Of a DNA stretch of 64,000 bases, positions 23,776 to 34,371 are shown piece after piece. The first letter of the stretch is position 1, and the number at the start of each line of letters is the position of its first letter. Position numbers and translations under genes: made by a program. This stretch comes from Limnephilus marmoratus (lineage: Eukaryota; Arthropoda; Insecta; Trichoptera; Limnephilidae): the NCBI GenBank assembly GCA_917880885.1, contig OU862912.1, positions 46,301,117-46,365,116 on the forward strand. The letters run 5' to 3'. The notes beneath the pieces are model-generated. The model did not search any database. It saw nothing but the letters and a program-made list of their open reading frames with translations, and was not told the origin of the DNA.

Positions 23776-24691
23776 ATTGAAGAAGAAGACAACACCAATA
23801 ATCTAAGCGAAAATATGAAAGAGAACATGGACAGAAGGACTTATCACCCTAAATATAGACAATCAAACTATTGAATCATAATCGATAATAAGTTAAAACT
23901 TAACTCTAACTTTGAAATGCTAACTAAAAAAATTGCCAAAAAGATTAATTTCTTAAGTAGGATAAAGGGAAAATTAGACATTAAAACTAGGAAATTGGTC
24001 TATAACACAACTGTAGCATCCCATCTGAATTATTGCTCAAGTGTAATCTTTCCGAGCAATAAAACACAAATTAAAAGAATGGAAATAATTCAGAACAGAG
24101 GCATGAGATCTATATTGTGCTGTAGCAGATACCAGGATAAAAACCATGCAACGCCAACTCAATATTTTAAGTGTGTGGCAAAGATTAGTTTTCAATACCC
24201 TAGTTTTTATTTATAAGTTAAAAAATAAAATGTTACCTGATTATATGATGAATAATGTTAGAATCAACAGTTCATTGTTATCCTATGAGAAACTGCAACG
24301 ATTTTAGGCTTCCTAAAACAAATTTATCGGGAACATAAAATAATATTTATTATAAAGGTTTTAAAATGTTCAATGATCTCCCTGTAAATGTTAAGGAAGC
24401 TAAAAGTCTTGCAGTTTTTCGTGGATTATGTCTTAATGTTGTAAAGTCCAAATTTTAGTCAGTAGGTAGTAAATAATATTGTAGTAGTCGTAGAAAAGAA
24501 AACATTAGATATAAGATGTCAAATTTTATATCTAAATAAAATACACAATAAAAAAAAATAAAAAAAGAAAAATAGAAAAAGATAATGGTCGCAACTATTA
24601 TCTATTACCCCCATTATCTTTTTAGATTTTTCTGTGTCATGTTCTCTTTCATATTTTCGTTTAGATTATTAGTGTTATCTTCTTCTTCAAT
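23776..24691. mobile_element. Family T inverted-repeat element enclosing a LINE fragment
   Basis: Arms 23776-23837 and 24631-24691 are inverted copies over ~60 bp (ATTGAAGAAGAAGA, CGAAAATATGAAAGAGAACA). Near the right arm, 24587-24600 reads AATGGTCGCAACTA, the edge of the tRNA-like unit seen at 15895 and 54832. Between the arms lies a CR1/Jockey-group LINE fragment, so either the LINE inserted into the element or two arms captured it. Confidence 0.65.
23850..24545 (+). pseudogene. LINE RT C-terminal fragment (same group as the 31-34 kb LINE)
   Basis: The readable frame 23917-24180 (KKIAKKINFLSRIKGKL.., LNYCSSVIF, QNRGMRSIL) aligns with the C-terminal third of the minus-strand LINE at 30929-33787 (KKIGKKISFFGRIRPKI, FNYCSSILF, QNRAMRIIL). 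A frameshift near 24150 moves the homology to another frame (VFIYKLKNKMLP, YYKGFKMFNDLPVNV), which ends at a stop near 24459. A ~85-bp A-rich 3' UTR follows. It is truncated on the 5' side and carries internal deletions near 23885, so it cannot encode a working RT. Confidence 0.8.
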
Positions 24692-25849
24692 GATAATTTA
24701 CATTCATGGGAATAACCTTCAAAAGTTATAAAAAGAGAGTTGTTCTTATGAAAAATTGAAGATGTAATTACTTAATCGATTGTTGTTGTTGATTATTGTT
24801 TTTATTATTTTTTCAGACAATGCGTAGCTACAATTCAATTATTAACATCACTAGGACTATCCTGCATCGGGATTAACAATTTTATTATTAAAGGCAGAGG
24901 CGCCATGCATAACTTAAACAATTTACATAAAATCACACCGGAGAGCGTTAGAGAGAATACCACCCCCATCCGCAGATATAATCATAACAAGGTAGTGTTG
25001 GCGATATGCAGCCATGTTTATTCGGCAGCCGGGGTCGGGGTACGGTACGACTATTATCCTGTCTGTGGGAAGTAAATTGAATTATATGGAAAGTATGCGT
25101 CTCGAGTGAAAACACGTGTTACTCTTTTGTTTGCGTATTTCAGAAGAACGAGGGAAAAGTGAGAGTTTATCATATTTTTATCGGTGGGAAAAATAAATTA
25201 TGTGTTTCTCATTTATAACTTATTTTGTCTTTCTTTCCAAAAACTCACTTTTATTTCAAGGTTGTAAAATAATATTAATGTTTAGATTCTTGTCTTTGAA
25301 CAAACGAAACATTCTACAAAGTCGATATTTAAACTGTAGTCGAATCGAGATTGTTTGTTTTTAATCTGAATATCTTCTTCTCAAGTCGATTCGGTTCCTT
25401 GTTGCTGAGAATCGTGACTCCTACTCCAATTTCCATGGTGGACAAGGCTCTCTTCTCCTCGCAGTTCTGCGCTGCTTAAAGAGCTGCGGACATCGACGTA
25501 CCAGTTACCAGTGATACTTGGTAACTCCAGCGCTTTGGTGACCTTTCAACTTTGCCAATGACTATGAGTTTCTCCAAGTAGGAGTCCTCAGTTTAGCCAG
25601 CGTCGTGTCCAAAGCTTCTTAAGACACATTTTCTCCGATTCACTGCCCAAATTTAAAAAGAGCATCATGTCAATAATATAATTTGTTCAATGCGCATACA
25701 TGCATACATACAAACATACTCACACACACACACACACACACACCTTCCCACTACGTAGATCACCCGGTAATTACTTAATACGCATACCATAAATAAGACA
25801 CTACAATAAAACACATAATAGGTACCCACCATGTAATATACTTGTTAAT
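24692..25849. other. Spacer with CA microsatellite
   Basis: No gene recognised. A (CA)n run lies at 25721-25743. A moderately GC-rich stretch at 25400-25620 has no long open frame. Confidence 0.4.
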
Positions 25850-25915
25850 TGTAATTTTTTAACCAAAGTATCTAATGTACTGTTAGGTTCCGTTAATAAA
25901 TAAAATAAAAATAAG
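25850..25915 (+). mobile_element. Short LINE tail
   Basis: Ends GTTCCGTTAATAAATAAAATAAA, similar to the ends at 30010-30022 and 36262-36285. Too short to classify. Confidence 0.35.
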
Positions 25916-27108
25916 ACACGTTATAGGCAGAGTGGTGAAAGCCTATCTCTTCAAGAATGGACACTTTTCTACTCTAATATAGTTGAATAAAGTAATTACT
26001 TACCAAAGGTATAAAAGCTCTTTTGGGGTGAGGGTGTCACAAGGCATGGTTTATAAAACGGAAAATTAATACTTATTGAAAACTTAATATTTAAACTTTA
26101 ACACTGGCACCTTTCGACACAAACATTTAACTACGACCACTTATATTTCACTTGCGGCTTATCGTCGGTGTAACAAAGATAATCAAACAGCCTGAACGAT
26201 GCAAATACGAATTGAATGGTTCTAAACAAACCATTACAGTTCCTTTGTAACTGTGGTAGCGTCGGCGTCGTATGAATATGAAATTTACAGAGTCAACTCC
26301 CGCAACTGTACCGACTGCGACTGCCGTAACGGTAAAAGAGCACTTAACCAATCCTATCGAGGTCGTCATATAACCTTAACGATAAGCCAGAGGAAACTGC
26401 AAGTTAGTTTTCCCACGTACTATACGATGCCATTTCCGATTCCGGCCTGCGCAGACGGCTTGCATTTTGGGAAATGGTAGAAATTGCATTAATTTCATAT
26501 AATTTCTGGAATCGTGGGGGAGCAAGAGCAAGGTAGCGCAGGACGCAGATGCTACCCATATTATTCGTACAAGCGGCGTACACTTAACTTAGTTAGCGAA
26601 TTGCCCGCCAGAGGCACCCGGAGAGAAATGCAACTTGCCCATTTCAAATCAGTTTGTGGATAATAATTTGTTTGCAAATTTTGACCGAGCGTAATACGCT
26701 GAGAACAATGGACCCCTAACAAAGTTTAACGTTGTACCTAGTGATAATCGCTTCTGATATTGGGCTATTTATAATAATTTATTGAGGCATTTTAGAATCC
26801 TGTTTATGATCACCAAAATATTGGCGCGGTGAAATATAAAGGGGCAGGTACTATACTCGTAAAATTAGTAGGATCTAACCCAGTAGCCCATCAATAGCCC
26901 ATAACCTAACCTAACGGAACCAATTAAACCAAATAATTTTTCATCACTTTTGATGACTTTTCAAAGGTGTTGAATTTGCATGATTCTGAGTTGTCCGGTC
27001 ACCAAATTTTAAATATTCGTTGTAATTTTTCAGTTGTCAAATTCATATTATGTATTTTTTATGTGATTGCCGCACAAAACCTCCGGCTAAACCCATCTCC
27101 AAAATTCC
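25916..27108. other. Spacer with short repeats
   Basis: 26895-26960 (ACCTAACCTAACG.. then TTTTCATCACTTTTGATGAC) recurs in altered form at ~39228-39300. Elsewhere nothing is recognised. Confidence 0.4.
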
Positions 27109-27885
27109 AAAATTTGGGAGGCGGACATGGGTACTGCCGTCCCGGGAACCGATATTGGTTTTATATTATTGGATAACAAATAGACTGCCATATGTCACCC
27201 CAAGTGGTTCGCTGCGTTTGGTGACTTACTGGTGAAGGAATACCCGGGTTCACGGGGTTAGGTTTGTCTAGGTCTTGGCGGCGGATGCGTTTGCCCACCC
27301 ACAGCGTGGATAGGGAGAGACTGGTTGAGAACTTTTGACTTCTCCACCCATCGCCATTCGCCGCAGTGAGAGGAATGGATTCATACGTAGGGAGGCGGGA
27401 ATGGGTACGGCTGCCCCGGGAACCTTTATTGGATAACCAACACCTCTGCCATAGGTCACCCCAAGTGGTTCGCTACGTTGGTGATTTAGCAGAGGTGCCC
27501 GGGTTCATGGGGTGAGGTCTGTTTTAGGTCTTGGAGGCGGATGACCAGGACACACTGAACCCCAGATTCCTACCCACCCTTTAAACCCTTTTCCTTCCCA
27601 GAACTCTCTCTCCTTCCTTTCCTCAAAAAACCCCTCCACACAGCATCCACAAAGATGACTGTGTGGAGCTCATATAAAAAGAAAAAAAATACGTTCGTCC
27701 AAGACATATTGACCCCCAGATTCCTACACACCCCTCGTACCTTTTTCTACCCAGAACTTTTCTTCACCTCACTCCTTTCCCTAAAAAGACCTCCACACAG
27801 CATCCCCAGAGATGAAATAGGCCCTGAGGGATTTTTTCCTCAGGACTTCACGTGAAGAGCTAATGTAAAAAAAAACTGCTCCCAG
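27109..27885 (+). repeat. Repeat family C, cluster of three partial copies
   Basis: Copy a (27109-27388) has both the GGGAGGCGG end and the block shared with the 9455 copy (GAACTTTTGACTTCTCCA). Copy b (27391-~27690) runs from GGGAGGCGGGAATGGGTAC to the pyrimidine-rich part. Copy c (~27705-27885) repeats only the pyrimidine-rich part and tail (ACCTCCACACAGCATCCCCA, CCCTGAGG). The three lie head to tail, so the unit expanded in tandem or inserted repeatedly into itself. Confidence 0.75.
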
Positions 27886-28014
27886 CTAGTTTGTGGGACA
27901 ATGGATTCCTCAATTAGAGTACTTAGCGTATCTGAATGGAGGGAGGGAGGGAGGGACTACTTTCCCAACGACCATATAAGGCAAATGATTGTTTACTTCC
28001 TTCGTCGTTCAGTT
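27886..28014. other. Short spacer
   Basis: Contains a GGGA microsatellite at ~27940-27957; nothing else. Confidence 0.5.
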
Positions 28015-28138
28015 AAAGATTTTTTTTTTTAAATAAAACGTCACCAGAAACAAAAAATTTATTTACATTTTCTACTCAAAATAATATCAGGAATCACTGT
28101 TTAAAGTTAGTCAAGAACGTCCCTTAACACCCTGTATA
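28015..28138 (+). mobile_element. Half copy of palindromic MITE E
   Basis: Matches the right half of 29451-30365: a T-rich start, CGTCACC, TTTACATTTTCTACTCAAAA, then TCAGGAATCA and the end CGTCCCTTAACACCCTGTAT. The other half is absent. Confidence 0.75.
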
Positions 28139-28599
28139 GCAAAAAGTGATCAAATTTTATTTATAACTATCTTCGAAAAGACTTAAGAGATTCAAAAAGA
28201 AACCCATTCTATTCAAATTCCCTCTAATTAAATACCATTTATACTCTCAAATGGCTATCAAATATCCCCCTTGGCCAGACTGCAGGGATTTTGTAATTTT
28301 TTGCCCGTTTTGTTAGCGAATTTTTTGCAGCTAATCGCCACTTAAAAGCGCATTCTATCGCTCGCTAAACGGACTTCTGCTCGGGACGGGGTGCTTCAAG
28401 TCGCAGGGCAGGGGCACCCAGCACAAGTGCCTGATTATGCGGTATGCTTATGAATAAAAACATGTACACAGTAAGAGTTTTTTTAACGGAGTGCCAGATT
28501 ACTTTTGAAATTCGGTTGGAAAATAATAAAAAATAACGCTAAATGAAAATACGACAAATTTTTTCACAGTCGACTGGTTTTGAAAAACCGATTTTAATC
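28139..28599. other. Spacer, nothing recognised
   Basis: No gene or repeat recognised. Confidence 0.4.
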
Positions 28600-29218
28600 G
28601 AAACGAAAAACGAAAATAGAATTAGCAAAAGGACTATAATGTGTTCAAGTTCCCCAAATTAATGCAAACACATGGCAGTTTTATTGGTCCTCGTACATTT
28701 AATCTTCTACCAAAACACATTCAAATGACAGATAAAATATCACTTCACATAACAGAATTAAAATTATGGCTAAATGATGCAGATGTTGAAACACTTTTTT
28801 TATAAACTCTATGTAAACATTCATGCTTCACTTTTACAATCGTACTGTAACTTCAAGGCTAACTTTATTTATCTTCTTGAAACCGTAACAAAAAATCAAC
28901 TAACTTGTATGTGTCACTTTGTTACTACAATATTTTCAAAGATACATTACTTATATTTTCATACTTTCACTTTGAAATTTACATTTTTTACTTGTGCCGC
29001 CAACTTATTGGTGTAATTTAGCACTTTAGTTAATATTACCCACGCACAGGCAATGACTTAGTGGGTTCCCATTATCTACTTTTGTCTTATATATATTTTT
29101 TTACTTTTTTACATAATTTTTATCTTGTGTTATGTTATATATGTTTAGAAAATATGTAAAAATTACTTTTGAAATGAATCAAGATATAATGGGAAAAAAT
29201 AAAGGAAAAAATAAATAA
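28600..29218 (+). mobile_element. LINE 3' fragment
   Basis: One frame at ~28625-28804 reads VFKFPKLMQTHGSFIGPRTF then NLLPKHIQ, the pattern that closes the C terminus of many insect LINE polyproteins, and stops at ~28802. The ~400-bp 3' UTR ends in A-rich GGAAAAAATAAATAAAT. Only the last ~60 codons remain. Confidence 0.6.
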
Positions 29219-29450
29219 ATCGACTTAAACCAACAAAACTAACAAATGTAAAAAAAATGAATGCCTACCTTTAAGTGCGGATTTGTGAAGAAGTTCAGTG
29301 GAAAGAGATATGAATGAAACATAGCGATTTATCGGAAATATATTGCGACCGTGAAATATTTAAAATTGAATCAGTTGCTTATTTATTATGCTATATTTTT
29401 TTAATGAAGGGATATTCTAAATCCTCCGAGATGATTTGCGTTTTGTCCTT

Positions 29451-30216
29451 ATACAGGGTGTTAAGGGACGTACTTGACTTACTTTAACCAGTGATTCCTG
29501 ACATTCCTGATTACACATACTAGGGAACAAATTCACCTCAAATATCGATGTATTTAATACAAGTTACCTTTGTTCAAGAAATATCTGAACAATATTTTTA
29601 TGTAGAATATTTTGATATCTAAGGAGCTTCACATAGGATCTATTGCATATATTTGTGTATTTCTATACTAATCTACAATGTAAAAACCTATTACCGTTTT
29701 CTTTTTATGTATCTTGCATTTTGTCATGTATTTTTCATCACATTTAATTAGTCACCTGTAAATTTTGTTATTACTAACATTCCTACAAATTTATTTCTAT
29801 GCCATTTATAACTTAGAAACTTTCTCTTTTATTGTAATGCGCTATCTTTCCTTAAATTTATCTGTATACCTACCTTTCATATGATGTTAACTAGTTATAT
29901 TTTTATAGTTTATCTTTTTTATTTAAAAACTGTCTCTGTATTATAATCTTTTTTATTTAAAAACTGTCTCTGTATTATAAACTTGTCATGTAAAAGCCCA
30001 TCAGGGCGTTGAAAATTAATAAATAAAATAAATTATTTGGAGTAAAAAATGTAAATGAAATTTTGGTCTCCGGTGACTTTTTTTACGATTTTTTTTTTTG
30101 AAAAATATTTTCTTCAAAATCAAACAAAAAAAAATTCTTCCGCATGTCGTCACTGGTCACTCAGCCGGGTGTCCGACGAACCCCTTACCCCGCCGCCAAC
30201 TACCATTTTTTATGTT

Positions 30217-30254
<38 letters not shown>

Positions 30255-30365
30255 ATCAAAAATGTCACCGAAAACCAAAATTTCATTAACATTTTTTATT
30301 TTACTCCAAATAATGTCAGGAATCCTGGTTAAATTAAGTCAAGTACGTCCCTTAACACCCTGTAT
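29451..30365. mobile_element. Palindromic MITE E, interrupted by a LINE tail
   Basis: Ends are inverted copies: 29451-29505 begins ATACAGGGTGTTAAGGGACG and 30365 back to ~30312 gives the same sequence with 2-3 changes. Inside, 30036-30090 and 30254-30310 form a second inverted pair (TTTGGAGTAAAA, AAATTTTGG, CGGTGAC), as in a palindromic MITE. A LINE tail (29511-30025) interrupts the left arm exactly between CCTGACATT and ATTTGGAGTA. A 32-base A run lies at 30222-30253. Confidence 0.75.
29511..30025 (+). mobile_element. LINE 3' UTR inserted in MITE E
   Basis: A ~515-bp non-coding stretch ends in a small hairpin (GCCCATCAGGGC) and AATTAATAAATAAAATAAA. It contains a perfect ~34-bp tandem duplication at 29913-29980 (TTTAAAAACTGTCTCTGTAT twice). 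It splits the left arm of the surrounding MITE, so it is the younger insertion. Confidence 0.6.
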
Positions 30366-30649
30366 GCTACCGTAAAAAAATACCTGCAGCTGAATTTTTA
30401 TTAAATCCGTGGCCCTTTAGTATTCGGTGACTGGAAAATTTTACGTGCTGTAGCAATGCAGCGTAGCGCTTTCTCCACTTAAACATTCTTCATAAAAACA
30501 CACACTAACCAAAAACAGTTAATAATGGGACTCTTCGCCAAACAGACGTGTTGTCATTTTGTAATCCTCGAAATCCCGAGTTCTCAACCGGTGTGGCTGC
30601 TGACTCAGCACTGTCCGTACATCGATGATATGTACAAATCTAGTTTTTG
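30366..30649. other. Spacer, nothing recognised
   Basis: Unique-looking; possibly the inner part of the element whose palindrome follows. Confidence 0.35.
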
Positions 30650-30808
30650 TTATTTGTTTTCGGGGTGTTATGCCGTGTTGCGCTACCTCCTCCTTTAGCC
30701 AACGTTTCATCATTGTTACATCTGCCCTGATGATGGACACTGTAACGCTGTCCGAAACGTTGGCTAAAGGAGGAGGTAGCGCAACACGGCATAACACCCC
30801 AAAAACAA
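30650..30808. mobile_element. Penelope-type palindromic repeat
   Basis: Arms of ~58 bp (30650-30707 and 30751-30808) are complementary with a single mismatch. The loop between them carries the hammerhead-like core (30724-30764). The right arm recurs at 1-48. The combination of inverted arms and a hammerhead core matches the Penelope-derived elements at 53-55.6 kb. No coding part is present. Confidence 0.65.
30724..30764 (+). ncRNA. Hammerhead-ribozyme-like motif (GUU site)
   Basis: In order: helix I GCC, core CTGATGA, helix II GGACA/TGTCC with a 9-base loop, GAAA, palindromic ACGT as a minimal helix III, GTT at the cleavage position, helix I GGC. All conserved core bases are present. GUU is a poorer cleavage triplet than GUC, and helix III is so short that cleavage would probably need a dimer. 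Confidence 0.55.
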
Positions 30809-30928
30809 ATAACAAAAATACTTTTTGCGGTGAAAAATCTTTTTAATAATAATAATAATAATTTTTATTTTAGTAATTTGTACATTGAAGTTTACAAATT
30901 TCTAATTGATTAAAATATTTCATATTCA

Positions 30929-33787
30929 CTATATTTTTTCAAGTTTTATGTAGCTCCTACAATACATCTTGAACTTTCCAATTGGTGTGGACTTTAAAGT
31001 TTCTGGTAGTGTGTTATACAACTTCATTCCCTTGTACAGTAGACTGTTCTGCGTATTGGCTTTGTCCTTTTTTTGTAGCCTAATTTCCTTGCACGTCCTT
31101 GTGTTATATCTGTGAATGTCTTTATTGTATACAATTTTATTTGAGAAGTATTTTGGTAACGTGTTGTTCAATATTTTGTGGATAAATACCATCGTGTTCA
31201 AGGTCAGCATCTGTTTCACGGTCAACCAATTTAGTTCCTTTAACATTTTAATTATTTTTGAAAATCTGTTTCGTCGGAGAATTATTCTCATAGCCCTGTT
31301 TTGGAGAATTTGTAACTTATTTTGTTCTCTTTCGTTACATAGGAAAAGTATACTTGAGCAGTAGTTGAAGTGTGGAGCAATAATTGAATTGTATATGGTG
31401 ATTGCAGTTTTTCTAGAAATTTTTGGCCGAATTCTTCCAAAAAAAGATATCTTTTTGCCAATTTTCTTTTGGGTGTATTCAGCATGTCTATTGAAGTTTA
31501 GTTTGGAATCTAATATAACTCCTAAGTATTTCATTTCAGTAACATTTTCAATAATTTCACCATCAATTTTAATTTTGCTTTCACTGGATGTCTTCTTGTA
31601 TCCGATCACCATACATTTTGTTTTTTTTGTATTTAATTTAAGCTTATTTATTTTTAGCCATCTTGATACATCATTTAGTTCATTATTTAAAATGTGTATT
31701 AGTTCTTCATAGTTATCTCCAATTAAGTATATTAGTGTATCATCGGCAAAAAGTCGTACTTTGCATTTTGAAAATATTTTCACCATGTCATTAATATAGA
31801 GTATGAACAATAGAGGTCCAAGGACCGATCCCTGTGGTACTCCTAACTTATTTTCCATTGGTTTTGAAAATTGATTATTTATTTTTGTTACCTGCTTTCT
31901 GTCTCTCAAATACTCTTGTATTAATTTAATGGCTACAGATGAGAAACCAATTTCTTTAAGCTTTCTTATTAGTATGTCTCGGTCTATAGTTTCGAATGCC
32001 CTTTGAAAATCCAAAAATATTGCTAAGATAAATTTATTATTATTCATTCCTTCCTTCCATTCTTCGACAATTACGTTTAATGCTGTTTCACATGAGTTAT
32101 TAGATCTGAACCCTGATTGCTCTTGGTATAAAATATCGTGTTTATCTAGATATTGCAAAATTTGTTCTTTTATTATAACTTCAAGAATCTGCTCATATTT
32201 TGGTAAGGTGTTGATTGGTCGAAATTCTTCACATTTTCTGGTATTTTTTACCTTTGGAACCGGTATAATGGTAGATATTTTCCATGACTGTGGAAATTTT
32301 CCTTCTTCAATCGTCTCATTGATAATATTTAATAAAGTAGATCCTATTACTGGAAAAGCATCTCTTATTTTACTAATAGTTAATCCATCTGAACTATTCT
32401 TTGATTTTATTTTGTTTAAAATGTTAAATAAATATTCTGCATTTATTTTTCTGAAGACCAATGATTCTTTGTTTGGGTCGATATTATCATTTGTGGGGTT
32501 AACAGCAATGTTGGGTATTAATTTGTTAATTTGAATGATACTTTCAATAAAATATTTATTAAAGTTATTAGCCATGTTTTCTTCGTTTATCTCTTTTGGA
32601 AAGTTTACAATTTTTATGTCGTCTTTGTTTTCGCCATGTACTAATTCTTTTATGCTTTTCCAAATTTTTTTGGGATCCTCTTCTTCTGAGTTTATTTTAT
32701 TTTTTATGTACTCATTATGCGTTCTTTTTATGTCTTTGGAGTATTTGTTTCTCGCTTTTTTGTAGTTATCCCAATCCGTAATACTATTAGTAAGGCATGC
32801 TCTTTTGTAAAATGCATCTCTATCGTGCTGCATCGTACGTAGTTCGCTTGTGTACCATTTATTATTGTTTCTTTTATGTATCTTCTGTTCTGGAACAACT
32901 TCATCAATAGATTTTTTTAAGTTTAATATCATCTGGTCAGCTTTTTGGTTATATTCCATTTGATTTATTCCATTCCAATTAATAGTCTCTAAGGATTGAA
33001 TGAAAATTTCCTTATTGTATTTTTTGTAATTTTTAAATGTTGTTATTTGTGTTTCCTTACTGGAGTTGCATTTTTCTCTGTCATTTATTAGAATTTGAAT
33101 GATGTTATGGTCGGTAATTTTAGGATTATCTAGTACTTTAATATTTAAATTGAATTTATTTGAGATTACCAGATCAATCGTCGTTTTTGAGATATTTGTA
33201 ATTCGTGTAAAATCTTTGACTAATTGTTTCATCCTTGTAGCTTGTATAATAGATTTTAGTTTTTTTGTGTATATGTCTGCATTTGCTTTAACATTTATAT
33301 TAAAATCTCCAGCTATAACGTTTATATTTTCATCTTGTAAATTTTCCATGCACCATCTTTGAAAATATGTTAAAAAGTCGCACTTGCTTGTGTTTGGCGA
33401 TCTATAAATTACAGTATATACACCTTTCTTGTTTCCTGATTTAATGGTGATGGCTAAGATCCAACAATGTTTTTCAAATTGATTGTTCGATATTACTTCA
33501 TATGGAATTTTATTGCTTAAGAGAATCATCACTCCTCCTGTATGTCGACTATGTGAGTCGCAACGGATGGTATTATAATGTTCAAATCTAATTTCACTAT
33601 CTTGAATATCTTCAGTAACATGTGTTTCACTCATCATAAGCATAAAAGGTTTCTTCTCCTCTAAAAGTATTTTTACCTCTTCGTAATGTGCCATGATGCT
33701 TTGTATATTCAGGTATATAATTTCATCTTTCTCGTAACTTTTTTTTATAAAAAAGAGATTCTGCTCATTTTTGCTTCTAGTTTTCTT
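30929..33787 (-). CDS. LINE ORF2: AP-type endonuclease + reverse transcriptase
   Basis: This is the retrotransposition enzyme: the endonuclease nicks target DNA and the RT copies the element RNA from the nick. Endonuclease motifs appear in order: LNIQSI (upstream of the first ATG), SETHV with the catalytic Glu, TGGVMIL, AGDFNINV, TTIDLVISN and TDHN. RT motifs are TIIPVPK, FRPINTLPKYEQILE, SGFRSNNSCETAL, FLDFQRAFETID, GVPQGSVLGPLLFILYINDM and the catalytic FADDT. The C-terminal region ends at TAG (30929-30931). The first ATG (33694) lies inside the endonuclease fold, after LNIQSI. The open frame starts at 33787 after a TAA and overlaps ORF1 by 43 nt. Expression probably uses a -1 frameshift (see 33748-33754). 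There is no RNase H and no internal stop. Confidence 0.9.
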   Translation of the reverse strand, partial: KKTRSKNEQNLFFIKKSYEKDEIIYLNIQSIMAHYEEVKILLEEKKPFMLMMSETHVTEDIQDSEIRFEHYNTIRCDSHSRHTGGVMILLSNKIPYEVISNNQFEKHCWILAITIKSGNKKGVYTVIYRSPNTSKCDFLTYFQRWCMENLQDENINVIAGDFNINVKANADIYTKKLKSIIQATRMKQLVKDFTRITNISKTTIDLVISNKFNLNIKVLDNPKITDHNIIQILINDREKCNSSKETQITTFKNYKKYNKEIFIQSLETINWNGINQMEYNQKADQMILNLKKSIDEVVPEQKIHKRNNNKWYTSELRTMQHDRDAFYKRACLTNSITDWDNYKKARNKYSKDIKRTHNEYIKNKINSEEEDPKKIWKSIKELVHGENKDDIKIVNFPKEINEENMANNFNKYFIESIIQINKLIPNIAVNPTNDNIDPNKESLVFRKINAEYLFNILNKIKSKNSSDGLTISKIRDAFPVIGSTLLNIINETIEEGKFPQSWKISTIIPVPKVKNTRKCEEFRPINTLPKYEQILEVIIKEQILQYLDKHDILYQEQSGFRSNNSCETALNVIVEEWKEGMNNNKFILAIFLDFQRAFETIDRDILIRKLKEIGFSSVAIKLIQEYLRDRKQVTKINNQFSKPMENKLGVPQGSVLGPLLFILYINDMVKIFSKCKVRLFADDTLIYLIGDNYEELIHILNNELNDVSRWLKINKLKLNTKKTKCMVIGYKKTSSESKIKIDGEIIENVTEMKYLGVILDSKLNFNRHAEYTQKKIGKKISFFGRIRPKISRKTAITIYNSIIAPHFNYCSSILFLCNEREQNKLQILQNRAMRIILRRNRFSKIIKMLKELNWLTVKQMLTLNTMVFIHKILNNTLPKYFSNKIVYNKDIHRYNTRTCKEIRLQKKDKANTQNSLLYKGMKLYNTLPETLKSTPIGKFKMYCRSYIKLEKI

Positions 33788-34371
33788 TTATAAATTGGGC
33801 ATTCCTTGCTCATGGCTGAGTGACCACTATTTAGTTTCAGTCCTAATCTATTGCTAGTCATTATACAATTGATGCACTGAATATCCTCCTCGGTGCAATC
33901 TTTAACATCATGATGTTTTGCGCATTTTGGACAAGATTTTAGGTTTCTGCAATCTATAGCCTTGTGATTAAACCCATTACATTTAAAACATCTCATGATA
34001 TTTAAATTATCAAAGACCCTGCATCTGTCCCATCCAATATTTATTTTTTCTTCCTTTAACATCCTGTGGTATGTCTTTCCGTCAACGTCAGCATATATGG
34101 TGTAGCTTGTTTGATTTCGTAGATTTTTTGTTTCTTTTACAAATGTTACTTTTATTTTTGAGTGCTGTTCAAAAATAAACTCATTTTGACACTTAATTGT
34201 CCTTTCCATTTCTTCAAAAGAATATTTTTCGGTTAAGCCTATAATTTTGACAGATGGATTTTTTTCTTGCGGGATTTTTACATCATATTTGTCACCTATC
34301 TTTGAAATTATTTGCTCCTCCATCTTTTGTATTGCAGCTACGTTCTTGCACTCCACTATTACTGCTCCTTG
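33745..34371 (-). CDS. LINE ORF1: zinc-knuckle RNA-binding protein
   Basis: Gag-like chaperone that binds the element RNA to form the transposition particle. The C-terminal third has two clear Cys/His clusters: CFKCNGFNHKAIDC (C-x2-C-x4-H-x4-C) and CPKCAKHHDVKDC, plus a third CINC..H..C group. The N-terminal half (motif KIIGLTEKYSFEEME, NIGWDRCRVFD) resembles the RNA-binding region of insect LINE ORF1 proteins. The open frame begins after TAA at 34372-34374; the first ATG is at 34323. The ~200 residues are short for the family, so the 5' part may be lost. It ends ATC TCT TTT TTA TAA, overlapping ORF2. Confidence 0.85.
   Translation of the reverse strand, partial: QGAVIVECKNVAAIQKMEEQIISKIGDKYDVKIPQEKNPSVKIIGLTEKYSFEEMERTIKCQNEFIFEQHSKIKVTFVKETKNLRNQTSYTIYADVDGKTYHRMLKEEKINIGWDRCRVFDNLNIMRCFKCNGFNHKAIDCRNLKSCPKCAKHHDVKDCTEEDIQCINCIMTSNRLGLKLNSGHSAMSKECPIYKRKLEAKMSRISFL
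33748..33754 (-). promoter_or_regulatory. Putative -1 frameshift slippery site T TTT TTA
   Basis: In the ORF1 frame the last codons are TCT TTT TTA followed at once by TAA. T TTT TTA fits the X XXY YYZ rule for simultaneous -1 slippage, and U UUU UUA is a well-known efficient site. Slipping back one base continues in the ORF2 frame, which enters the endonuclease domain ~17 codons later. The stop directly after the site adds a pause. I did not find a downstream pseudoknot by eye. Confidence 0.6.

Noticed and set aside
26005..26051. Minus-strand short coding start (ATGCCTTGTGAC..) ending at TTTG|GTAAGTAA
   Set aside because: Only ~14 codons, AT-rich surroundings and no continuation found.
30055..30375. 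106-codon ORF with a poly-lysine run
   Set aside because: It reads through the 32-base A run inside palindromic MITE E; not a protein gene.
30519..30815. 98-codon minus ORF as part of a Penelope protein
   Set aside because: Half of it is the palindrome arm and hammerhead loop read as protein, and the rest shows no RT or GIY-YIG motif.
31116..33362. Several plus-strand ORFs of 60-115 codons
   Set aside because: Antisense shadows of the intact minus-strand LINE ORF2.
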